Of a stretch of 7,452 nt of DNA, positions 1-6,070 are shown piece by piece. Positions within the stretch are counted from its first letter, which is position 1. Each line of letters starts with the position of its first letter. The position numbers and the translations under genes are program-made. Below the pieces are notes generated by a model. It was not told where the DNA came from. It saw nothing but the letters and a program-made list of their open reading frames with translations, and made no database searches. Source of the DNA: an uncultured Alistipes sp. GTDB lineage: Bacteria; Bacteroidota; Bacteroidia; Bacteroidales; Rikenellaceae. The DNA is taken from NCBI GenBank assembly GCA_900769745.1, contig CAAGHX010000033.1, forward strand, positions 1 through 7,452, written 5' to 3'.

Positions 1-1000
1 CCAACATCGAGAGCGAGTTGAGCGAGTTGAAGAAGAAGTGTGGGTTAATCTGACCCATCAGCATATTGTAGCGTGTCTGCAAGTTCTCGGTACGCAAATG
101 CTCGTTCTCGAGCAAAATCTTCTGCTGCTCAGAGAGCAGGTCGTAGATACGGCCATAGAGAACGGCCACAATCAACACCACCATACACTTGAGTATCACC
201 ATCCAGTCCATCATCTGCTGGCTCTGGAAAATCATCGTCATCTTGCCAGTGTACCAGTTGACATATGGGGCGCAGAAGTAGCAGGCGAATACCGCAGCAA
301 TGGCTATGGCGCAACGCTGCAGATAGAGGCGGCGATTCTTGATGCGAACTGTCATAATGCTCAACAAGATGAATGAAAGCGCCAGGTAGTAGAGCAGCTG
401 AATCAGCATCTCGTGCTCACGGCTTGGGCGGTCGTAGGTAATGGGCGCTGGCTCCACTCCGTTCTGCAAAAGAATCTCGTCGACACTGGGGCTTGAGTTG
501 CCACGTGGTGGGTGGATAGTACAACGAATCGAATCGCCATCCTTGAGCTTGTAGAGATAGATGCGACGCGAATTTACATATATACTATCGTATGTCGGTC
601 TCGTTGGTGGAGGTACGACAAGACCTCCGTCGATGCGCTGTGGAAGCGTGTTGCCACTACCGGCCACATTAGGCCCATTCATAGGCACAGGCGGACGGCC
701 CTGCTGAGGGGCGTTGCCTCCTCGGGCGAGTCTATCGTTGCGTATGTTGGTGAGCATCTGCTTGATTGTCAGCGTATCTTTGGTTACCACATAACCATAG
801 CCGTCACGCGAGAGATGCAGCACGCCATCGATTTCGGGTTTGGACTTGGCCTCCTCTGCGATGGTGGACTGTTGCTCGTTGGCCTCTCTTCGCTCGACCA
901 TCATCGATAGCAGATACGAAAAGTTCACCGTAAGTGTGATTACGATGGCAATGAGCAGATTCAGAATCCAGGTTGAACGCTTGTTGTTAAGTATCTTCAT
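1..1000 (-). CDS. LytS/YehU-type sensor histidine kinase, N-terminal part (3' end beyond window)
   Basis: Translating the minus strand from the ATG at 1000-998 gives 333 codons without a stop up to the left edge, so the gene is cut by the window. Residues 11-33 are a membrane segment. Residues 34-198 form an outer region rich in Pro and Gly at about 94-135. Three further membrane segments follow at about 199-219, 226-247 and 265-285, then a charged helical linker (287-312, probably coiled coil). Next comes the signature QINPHFFFNSLNSLS at 317-331, with H321 as the expected phospho-accepting His of the His_kinase family (PF06580). Kinases of this class autophosphorylate and pass phosphate to a response regulator, often of LytTR type, commonly encoded next to them; any partner here would lie past the left edge, as does the ATPase domain. 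No in-frame start lies upstream of this ATG. There is no recognisable promoter in the 84-nt gap before it, so it may be read from upstream genes. The signal sensed is unknown. Confidence 0.9.
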   Translation of the reverse strand, partial: MKILNNKRSTWILNLLIAIVITLTVNFSYLLSMMVERREANEQQSTIAEEAKSKPEIDGVLHLSRDGYGYVVTKDTLTIKQMLTNIRNDRLARGGNAPQQGRPPVPMNGPNVAGSGNTLPQRIDGGLVVPPPTRPTYDSIYVNSRRIYLYKLKDGDSIRCTIHPPRGNSSPSVDEILLQNGVEPAPITYDRPSREHEMLIQLLYYLALSFILLSIMTVRIKNRRLYLQRCAIAIAAVFACYFCAPYVNWYTGKMTMIFQSQQMMDWMVILKCMVVLIVAVLYGRIYDLLSEQQKILLENEHLRTENLQTRYNMLMGQINPHFFFNSLNSLSML

Positions 1001-1049
1001 ATTCGCCAAAATATTTGGTTACATCACATTAGGGGCAGCAATGGCGAAT
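1001..1049 (-). repeat. Inverted repeat (8-bp arms) abutting the kinase start codon
   Basis: ATTCGCCA at 1001-1008 and TGGCGAAT at 1042-1049 are exact reverse complements separated by 33 nt. In the minus-strand mRNA the second arm ends directly at the ATG of the kinase gene. The loop side next to the ATG also holds a smaller inverted repeat, CCAAA-ATA-TTTGG (1006-1018). It could be a leader hairpin that hinders ribosome access, or a protein-binding site. The long loop makes chance a real alternative. Confidence 0.35.
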
Positions 1050-1084
1050 AGGGTTGTTGTGTTGTTGTGTTTTGGCAGTGCTTT

Positions 1085-1621
1085 TTACTCCGCATCCTCC
1101 TTGTACCACGAAGCGTAGAGCTGATAGTCGCGGGCTGTACGCTTCACAATCTGCTCACGCTGCTCGGGTGTAATCTCCTTCACCTTCTTGGCAGGAACAC
1201 CAGCATATACCGAGTTTGGCTCCAACTGTGCGCCCGACAACACCAGCGCGTTGGCTGCGATGATACAACCCTCGGGAACAACGGCATTGTCCAAAACCGT
1301 AGCACCCATACCAATCAGCACGCTGTCGCCAATCGTTGCGCCGTGAATAGTGGCGTTGTGGCCCACCGATACATCGTTACCGATGTGGGTCTGTGAGGGC
1401 TTGGGTGATTTGTCGTAGAGGGTGTGGATTACAGCTCCATCCTGGATGTTGGTGCGGTCGCCGATGGTGATTGTATTTACATCGCCACGCAACACTGCGC
1501 CATACCAAATCGAGCAATCCTTGCCGATCGTCACATCGCCAATAATTGTGGCGGTCTCTGCCAAAAATGTATTCTCTCCAATCTCGGGAACGTGTCCACG
1601 AACTTTTCTAATAAGTGCCAT
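1085..1621 (-). CDS. Gamma-class carbonic-anhydrase-like hexapeptide-repeat protein (PaaY/YrdA-like)
   Basis: This is a 178-residue left-handed beta-helix protein with hexapeptide repeats over about residues 10-145 and a C-terminal helix (about 150-175), the usual size for this family. The metal-site pattern of gamma carbonic anhydrases is intact: R45 and D47 (in LRGDVN), Q60 and D61, then H66, H88 and H93 as the three expected zinc or iron ligands, with the typical five-residue step between the last two. Family members form trimers with the metal at subunit interfaces. Some hydrate CO2, others (PaaY-like) are thioesterases or have no proven activity. The acidic loop of the archaeal Cam enzyme is absent, placing this nearer the short CamH/YrdA/PaaY group, so carbonic anhydrase activity is not assured. 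There is no signal peptide, so it is probably cytoplasmic. It begins 21 nt after the protease gene stop, which suggests co-transcription; the leader is AT-rich without a Shine-Dalgarno motif. The family call is firm, the substrate is not. Confidence 0.9.
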   Translation of the reverse strand: MALIRKVRGHVPEIGENTFLAETATIIGDVTIGKDCSIWYGAVLRGDVNTITIGDRTNIQDGAVIHTLYDKSPKPSQTHIGNDVSVGHNATIHGATIGDSVLIGMGATVLDNAVVPEGCIIAANALVLSGAQLEPNSVYAGVPAKKVKEITPEQREQIVKRTARDYQLYASWYKEDAE

Positions 1622-1642
1622 ATTTTTAATTCAAAATTTTCG

Positions 1643-2884
1643 TTATAATTTCTCTTTTTCAAACGTAATCTCCGAGGTTATATTGCCTCTCTTTACGGTA
1701 ACTTTCCACGTCTCGGCCGATTCGCCCATTGTTCTTAGCGTTTTTGGGGTTGCCTTTTCGGGCGAGAGTCCGTTTATTGTAAGTACCACGTCGCCTCGTT
1801 TCAATCCCGCCTTTTCTGCGTTGCCGCCCTCTACCAATCCGTTTACAATCCAACAATCATTCTTCGGTGTCAAAACGATGCCCGTATGGTATTTTGCAGC
1901 TTTGTCTGTATTCTTATTTGGGCGAAGCCAAATCTCACACTTTACAAAATCGAAAATCACATCAAATCGCTCCAACAGGGCATTGCCAATGATTCCATCA
2001 TAGCGGTTATCTGCCAACGAGCCTTGTGTGTTGGCCGAATAAGATGTTCTTATATCGTTAATCTCGCTACCCGCGATTGTAACGCCTTTTGCTCGGAAGA
2101 TATAATCGGTTGCAGAGCCTCCAACACCTGCAACATCATATACCATCTTCTTCGTATTGGGAAGAACGCTTTTCAAATTTAGTTTGGCGGCCAAATTGCT
2201 GTTGATTAGCATACCTGTACTTGCTCCCATATCCACCATAAAGTTGCCATCAAACGACACATCGTCGGTGATATTCACCTTTATGGGCATCAACATTCGG
2301 GTTTGGTTGTTATCCAACCATTTGCATTTGATGCAGGTGTAGCCTTCGGGAGCTTGCTCCTCTTGTGGCAGAATGAGCATATACTCATCAGTGTAGTTAA
2401 ATGCCACCTTGCGACCACGCATAAATGCCATTCCAAACATTCCATCAACCCCATCGCCGAGAATTTTTCGTAAATCCATCACTACGGCTCTCTGCTCGGT
2501 CTGGCTATGTTTGCCAACGCTATATTTCCAACCGCTCATATCGAGGTTTACAGCCTGCATAGCATTGCCAGCTCCTGCGGCCATAGCCTTTCGTAGACTA
2601 CCCAAGTGGGCAAAGTGCTTTTTATAGAAAGCCTCGTCGAGCAAAATGCTTGTATTGCCTGTGTCAAAAACCATTCTCGCAGGAATCGAATCGCGCAACA
2701 CCACATTAAAATATAAGTGTGTCGAGTATGAAAACGCAACTGCTCCATCGGGCAGAGACTGGCTCTGTTGAGTGGCTGCCTTGTCGGCAGATGCAGGCGA
2801 GTTGTCTGGCTTTGTGTTGCCGCAGGCACTGCCCGCAAAGGCAAATATAGTTGCTGCTAAAATGATAATTGACTTGATGCTCAT
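1643..2884 (-). CDS. Two-lobed retropepsin-like aspartyl protease with C-terminal PDZ domain, probable lipoprotein
   Basis: The 413-residue product starts with a hydrophobic signal segment (about 4-20) ending in GSAC, with C21 as likely lipidation site; the lipobox is loose, so type I cleavage is possible. Two repeats of an aspartyl-protease lobe follow. Lobe 1 (about 50-172) has FDTGNTS with D74-T75-G76 and DGMFG at 147-151. Lobe 2 (about 195-322) has VDMGAST with D218-M219-G220 and DGIIG at 296-300. A PDZ domain covers about 335-412 (NGLVEGGNAEKAGLKRGD). This matches the aspartyl protease plus PDZ proteins common in Bacteroidota, acting in the periplasm or at the outer membrane on unknown substrates. 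The second motif has Met in place of the usual Thr or Ser. A CxxC pair (C184, C187) lies between the lobes, with further cysteines at C316 and C344. The gene lies 69 nt behind mazG and 21 nt before the hexapeptide protein gene. By eye it is more AT-rich than the flanking mazG and LOG genes. Confidence 0.85.
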   Translation of the reverse strand: MSIKSIIILAATIFAFAGSACGNTKPDNSPASADKAATQQSQSLPDGAVAFSYSTHLYFNVVLRDSIPARMVFDTGNTSILLDEAFYKKHFAHLGSLRKAMAAGAGNAMQAVNLDMSGWKYSVGKHSQTEQRAVVMDLRKILGDGVDGMFGMAFMRGRKVAFNYTDEYMLILPQEEQAPEGYTCIKCKWLDNNQTRMLMPIKVNITDDVSFDGNFMVDMGASTGMLINSNLAAKLNLKSVLPNTKKMVYDVAGVGGSATDYIFRAKGVTIAGSEINDIRTSYSANTQGSLADNRYDGIIGNALLERFDVIFDFVKCEIWLRPNKNTDKAAKYHTGIVLTPKNDCWIVNGLVEGGNAEKAGLKRGDVVLTINGLSPEKATPKTLRTMGESAETWKVTVKRGNITSEITFEKEKL

Positions 2885-2910
2885 AGCGGTTTTTGCGTTG
2901 TAATAGAGAG

Positions 2911-2929
2911 ATTTACCCCCCCCCTAAAT
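2911..2929 (-). repeat. Nine-C homopolymer (G9 in the mRNA) flanked by ATTTA/TAAAT, in the protease leader
   Basis: Positions 2916-2924 are nine consecutive C on the plus strand, framed by ATTTA (2911-2915) and TAAAT (2925-2929), which are reverse complements. On the minus strand the G tract lies 32-40 nt before the protease ATG and 30 nt after the mazG stop. It is too distant to be a Shine-Dalgarno sequence. Long mononucleotide tracts slip during replication and can alter expression between cells; whether this one does is unknown. Short reads often miscount such runs, so nine may not be exact. Confidence 0.7.
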
Positions 2930-2953
2930 TCTTGTTTCTCACTGTGTTATGTT

Positions 2954-3745
2954 TTATAGTTGGTTCTCTTTTTCGTCTTTCTTGGCTGAGCGCCAGAGTG
3001 TGTCGAGCTCCTCGGCCGACATCTCCGAGAAGAGTTTGTCGCCCGCCTCGGCCTCCATATGCTGGAAGCGTGAGATAAACTTCTTGTTGCAACGCTCCAA
3101 TGCCAGCTCGGGGTCGATACCATAGAGGCGACACATATTGATAAGTGCGAAGAACAAATCGCCAATCTCTTCGGTTGTGCGCTCCTTGTCGCCACGAGCC
3201 ATCTCCACCTCAATCTCGGCAATCTCCTCCTTTACCTTTGGCCAGATATCCTCCTTCTGCTCCCAGTCGAAGCCTGCGCTTGCAGCCTTCTCGCCAATGC
3301 GGAACGCCTTGACCATAGCGGGCAGAGAACGTGGTACACCACCCAGGATACCGCCCTGGCGCTTCTTTTTGCGGAGCTTGAGCTCCTCCCAGTTCTTCAT
3401 CACCTCGTCGGGTGTGTCGGCGTGGATGTCGCTATAGACGTGGGGGTGGCGGTAGATGAGCTTGTCGCACTCGGCATCGGCCACATCGGCAAAGTTGAAT
3501 GCACCCTGCTCCTCGCCCAGCTTCGAGTAGAAGACAACGTGCAGCAGTAAATCACCCAGCTCCTCCTTGATACCCTCCATATTGTTGTCGCTGATGGCGT
3601 CCACCAGCTCGTAGGTCTCCTCGATAGTATTATTTCGGAGCGACTCGAAGGTCTGTTCGCGGTCCCAAGGACACTTTTCGCGCAGAGTGTCCATCACCTC
3701 CAAGATTCGTTCCGTAGCTTTTAGTTTCTCCTGTTTGCTTGTCAT
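2954..3745 (-). CDS. mazG: Nucleoside triphosphate pyrophosphohydrolase MazG
   Basis: From the ATG at 3745-3743 the product is 263 residues, the size typical of full-length two-domain MazG. The N-terminal domain carries the family start KCPWDREQTFESLRNNTIEE (25-44) and the metal-binding acidic pattern E42-E43-x-x-E46 with E62-x-x-D65. The second domain repeats it with E173-E174-x-x-E177 and E193-x-x-D196 (EEIGDLFF). MazG enzymes hydrolyse NTPs and dNTPs to the monophosphate and pyrophosphate with magnesium, and are linked to clearing abnormal nucleotides and to ppGpp control. An in-frame TTG at 3766 would add seven residues, but it is the last three bases of the -7 promoter element TAACTTTG and would precede the expected transcript start, so the ATG is preferred. 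The enzyme is cytoplasmic. It is first in the minus-strand gene series and diverges from the GH20 gene. No antitoxin or toxin (mazEF) is adjacent. Confidence 0.95.
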   Translation of the reverse strand: MTSKQEKLKATERILEVMDTLREKCPWDREQTFESLRNNTIEETYELVDAISDNNMEGIKEELGDLLLHVVFYSKLGEEQGAFNFADVADAECDKLIYRHPHVYSDIHADTPDEVMKNWEELKLRKKKRQGGILGGVPRSLPAMVKAFRIGEKAASAGFDWEQKEDIWPKVKEEIAEIEVEMARGDKERTTEEIGDLFFALINMCRLYGIDPELALERCNKKFISRFQHMEAEAGDKLFSEMSAEELDTLWRSAKKDEKENQL

Positions 3746-3763
3746 AATAAAATAAACTTTATA

Positions 3764-3771
3764 CAAAGTTA
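3764..3771 (-). promoter_or_regulatory. -7 promoter element (TAACTTTG) for mazG
   Basis: Read on the minus strand, 3771-3764 is TAACTTTG, a full match to the Bacteroidota housekeeping -7 consensus TAnnTTTG. Transcription would begin at about 3755-3760, giving a leader of some 10-15 nt before the ATG at 3745. A clear -33 TTTG is not seen; GTTATC at 3796-3791 occupies roughly that place. The consensus is established knowledge; use of this site is inferred. Confidence 0.7.
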
Positions 3772-3792
3772 TGATTTTCGTGCGAAAATAGA

Positions 3793-3800
3793 TAACTTTG
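3793..3800 (+). promoter_or_regulatory. -7 promoter element (TAACTTTG) for the GH20 hexosaminidase gene
   Basis: TAACTTTG matches the Bacteroidota -7 consensus TAnnTTTG in full and ends 22 nt before the GH20 ATG, so transcription would start at about 3805-3807 with a leader near 16 nt. The -33 region (about 3768-3773, GTTATG) has no good TTTG. The leader is AT-rich and lacks a Shine-Dalgarno motif, as usual in this phylum. Confidence 0.75.
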
Positions 3801-3822
3801 TGAAAGATAAATTTATTAAAAA

Positions 3823-6000
3823 ATGAGAATAGCTAAATTTTTTGTAGCCTTAGTGGCTTTGATTTTTGTTGTTGGCAGTGTAAATGCTGACAATGGTATC
3901 ATTCCGCGTCCTGTGGAGTTTGAAAGAGGGAACGGAGTCTTTACCATACTAACAACAACTAAGATTACACACTCAGCAGGACTCCGCTCCTCTGCAAACT
4001 ATCTTGCGGAGTATCTTCCGCTCGATGTTCGTGAGTCTAACGCTGGGGGTAAGGGCGATATTGTGCTCAAGGAGAATAAAAATCTTGGTGCCGAGGCTTA
4101 CACCTTGCAGGTGAGCGACAAAGGCATCGTGATTGAGGGTGGCTCGAACGCTGGTGTGTTCTATGGTATCGAGACCCTCTTGCAGCTTCTGCCTGCCGAT
4201 GTATATGCCAAGCAGACGAAGTTGCCAGTGATGTTGGGCACTTGCCGTGTGGCCGATGAGCCTAAGTTTGAGTATCGTGGTTTTATGCTCGACGTTACTC
4301 GTACTTGGGTCGATGTAGATGGTCTGAAGCACTACATCGAGAATTTGGCGCACCACAAAATCAATAAGTTGCACCTTCACCTCACCGACGACGAGGGTTG
4401 GCGTATAGAGATTAAGTCGCACCCCGAGCTCACCGAGATTGGTGGCTTCCGTGGTCCAGGCTCGCCCGTAGCAGCTCGCTATGGCAAGTGGGACCAGAAG
4501 TATGGCGGCTTCTATACTCAGGAGCAGATGAAACAGATTATCGAGTTTGCGGCTGTGCGTAATATCGAGATTATTCCCGAAATCGACCTTCCAGGCCACA
4601 GCCACAACTTGGCTCGTGTGCGCCCCGAGGTGTTGTGTAACTACACACCCGATATGGAGTCGTCGTTCGGTTATGATACCCGCAGTGCACTCTGCGTGTC
4701 GAAGGAGGATAACTACAAATTCTTGGAGGAGATTTTCAAGGAGCTGGCCGAGTTGTTCCCATCTGAGTATGTTCACATTGGCGGCGATGAGGTTGTAACC
4801 TCGCAGTGGAAGCGTTGCCCCGATTGCCAGGAGCTCTCGAAGCAGAAAGGTATGAAGAGTGGTGAGCAGTTGCAGGAGTACTTTATGAATCGCCTCTCGG
4901 AGTATATCGTATCGCTCGGCAAGAAGCCTTGCGTGTGGAACGAGGCTATCAATGCCGGCACACTCACAAAGGAGGCCGTTGTCTATGGCTGGGAGAGTGT
5001 TGAGGCGTGCCGCAAGGCCACAAAGGCTGGCTATCAGACAATCGTGATGCCTGGTACATACTTCTACTTCGATATGCGCCAGTCGGCTCGTGAGCCAGGT
5101 CACAACTGGGCTGCGATATTCGATGCAAGCAAGATTTTGAAGTTCGACCTCAAAGAGCAGGGCTTCACCGATGAGGAGATTAAGAATGTGGCAGGTATCC
5201 AGGCTTCGTTCTTCAGCGAGCTCTATATCTCGCACCTCGATGACGAGAGCGACTACTTGCAGTATCAGACCTATCCTCGTATCTGCTCACTCAGTGAGCT
5301 TGCGTGGTGCGGCAAGGGTGCCGAGTGGGAGGAGTTCTACTTGCGATTAGTGAATGCTCACTATAGCCGTATGCTCGCTATGGGCATCGACTTCCGTATG
5401 ATGCCTCCAACTGTGAAGTATCAGGATGGTAAGCTCTCGGCTTCGACCGACGATAATTCACATATATATTATAGTGTAGAGGGCGACGACGGTGTATATC
5501 CTTATGTTGCACCAATCAAGACCGACAAACCTCAGGTTTATGTATTCCACACCGAGTTGGGTGGTGCTCGCAGTACGGAGGTAGCGGTTGAGGCTTACTA
5601 TAAGATGATAGAGCCAGCTGTGAAGATTACCTCTTCAATCGAGGAGTCGAAGAACAGCCCATATTCAAATGCAGAGGGTTACAAGCGTCAGGGTCGCACA
5701 TCGCGTGCTGGAAAGAATGGCGATTGGTTGCTCTATACGTTCGATGAGCCAGTTGAGTGCCGTAAAATGTACATAGGTACAGGATATTCGCACTTGCCAC
5801 GCTTGTTGTTCAATGCGGGATATGTGGAGGTTAGCGAGGATGGTGAGAAGTTCCGTAAGGTGGGTGAGTTGCACCTTGGAGCAGCTATCATCGATGAACC
5901 TGAGCGTCCTATCAAGGCAGTACGCATAGTCTGCACCGAGGACGGAAATGGTGCCGAGAATGTAATCGTACAGGCTCCAAAGGTATATCCTAAGTTGTAA
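3823..6000 (+). CDS. Secreted GH20 beta-N-acetylhexosaminidase with C-terminal discoidin-like domain
   Basis: The 725-residue enzyme should remove terminal beta-linked GlcNAc or GalNAc from glycans such as N-glycans, mucin O-glycans or chito-oligosaccharides. A type I signal peptide (1-22, ending VNA before D23) points to export to the periplasm or beyond. A GH20b-type domain covers about 25-145 and the catalytic barrel about 148-505. Catalytic-domain motifs are R152-G153 with D157 and R160, HLTDDEGWR (186-194), EIDLPGHS (253-260) and HIGGDE (318-323), where D322 and E323 are the expected pair for substrate-assisted, N-acetyl-mediated hydrolysis. Residues of about 527-594 resemble an Fn3-associated beta-sandwich and about 598-725 a discoidin/F5-8C (CBM32-like) domain that may bind sugars. 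All catalytic residues are present and the length is normal for Bacteroidota. No SusC/SusD, sulfatase or other glycosidase adjoins it, so it is not visibly in a polysaccharide utilisation locus. It has its own promoter and terminator. Confidence 0.96.
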   Translation: MRIAKFFVALVALIFVVGSVNADNGIIPRPVEFERGNGVFTILTTTKITHSAGLRSSANYLAEYLPLDVRESNAGGKGDIVLKENKNLGAEAYTLQVSDKGIVIEGGSNAGVFYGIETLLQLLPADVYAKQTKLPVMLGTCRVADEPKFEYRGFMLDVTRTWVDVDGLKHYIENLAHHKINKLHLHLTDDEGWRIEIKSHPELTEIGGFRGPGSPVAARYGKWDQKYGGFYTQEQMKQIIEFAAVRNIEIIPEIDLPGHSHNLARVRPEVLCNYTPDMESSFGYDTRSALCVSKEDNYKFLEEIFKELAELFPSEYVHIGGDEVVTSQWKRCPDCQELSKQKGMKSGEQLQEYFMNRLSEYIVSLGKKPCVWNEAINAGTLTKEAVVYGWESVEACRKATKAGYQTIVMPGTYFYFDMRQSAREPGHNWAAIFDASKILKFDLKEQGFTDEEIKNVAGIQASFFSELYISHLDDESDYLQYQTYPRICSLSELAWCGKGAEWEEFYLRLVNAHYSRMLAMGIDFRMMPPTVKYQDGKLSASTDDNSHIYYSVEGDDGVYPYVAPIKTDKPQVYVFHTELGGARSTEVAVEAYYKMIEPAVKITSSIEESKNSPYSNAEGYKRQGRTSRAGKNGDWLLYTFDEPVECRKMYIGTGYSHLPRLLFNAGYVEVSEDGEKFRKVGELHLGAAIIDEPERPIKAVRIVCTEDGNGAENVIVQAPKVYPKL

Positions 6001-6025
6001 TTCGGATTCTTTAGATTAGTTTATA

Positions 6026-6060
6026 GAGCCTGTTCGAGTAGTCGAAACGGGCTCTTTTTT
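6026..6060 (+). terminator. Intrinsic terminator after the GH20 gene
   Basis: GAGCCTGTTCGA (6026-6037) pairs with TCGAAACGGGCTC (6042-6054) through a GTAG loop, with one G-T wobble and one bulged A, and is followed at once by a run of T to 6060. This is a textbook rho-independent shape. It lies 26 nt after the GH20 stop and its T-run ends only 10 nt before the ATG of the next gene on the same strand. Confidence 0.9.
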
Positions 6061-6070
6061 GTTGTAGAGT

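Larger units (their letters stand above)
3764..3800. repeat. 37-bp near-perfect palindrome containing both divergent promoters
   Basis: The left arm CAAAGTTATGATTTTCG (3764-3780) and the right arm from CGAAAATAG (3783) to the end of ATAACTTTG (3800) pair completely apart from one spot, where C opposes AG. The centre is TG (3781-3782). The outer nine bases of each arm hold a TAACTTTG -7 element, one per strand, so the symmetry may partly reflect two face-to-face promoters. The inner ATTTTCG/CGAAAAT is not explained by the -7 motif and could be a binding site for a dimeric regulator serving both mazG and the GH20 gene. Confidence 0.75.

Noticed and set aside
38..910. Plus-strand open frames (38-376, 512-910) in the first kilobase
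   Set aside because: The minus strand over the whole stretch encodes a continuous kinase with membrane segments and the H-box; the plus-strand products are low-complexity nonsense.
1006..1018. TATTTTGG on the minus strand as a possible kinase promoter -7 box
   Set aside because: It is one base short of TAnnTTTG and lies only about 6 nt before the ATG, too close for a normal leader.
1053..1068. Tandem GTTGTTGT x2 in the gap before the kinase
   Set aside because: Only two 8-bp units of simple sequence, with no spacing or motif pointing to a function.
1422..2003. A 193-codon plus-strand open frame crossing two minus-strand genes
   Set aside because: It spans the end of the hexapeptide gene, the 21-nt gap and the PDZ region of the protease, both firmly assigned on the other strand.
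2954..3745. mazG as part of a toxin-antitoxin or phage-defence locus
   Set aside because: No mazE, mazF or other defence-type gene is next to it; the neighbours are a protease and a glycosidase, and the protein is the standard two-domain housekeeping form.
2954..3766. A longer mazG form starting at TTG 3766
   Set aside because: The TTG is part of the -7 element TAACTTTG and precedes the expected transcript start; the ATG at 3745 gives the family-typical 263 residues.
3973..5235. A 420-codon open frame on the minus strand inside the GH20 gene
   Set aside because: It is antisense to a complete GH20 enzyme with all catalytic motifs. Its sequence resembles no protein family and is explained by the codon usage of the sense gene.
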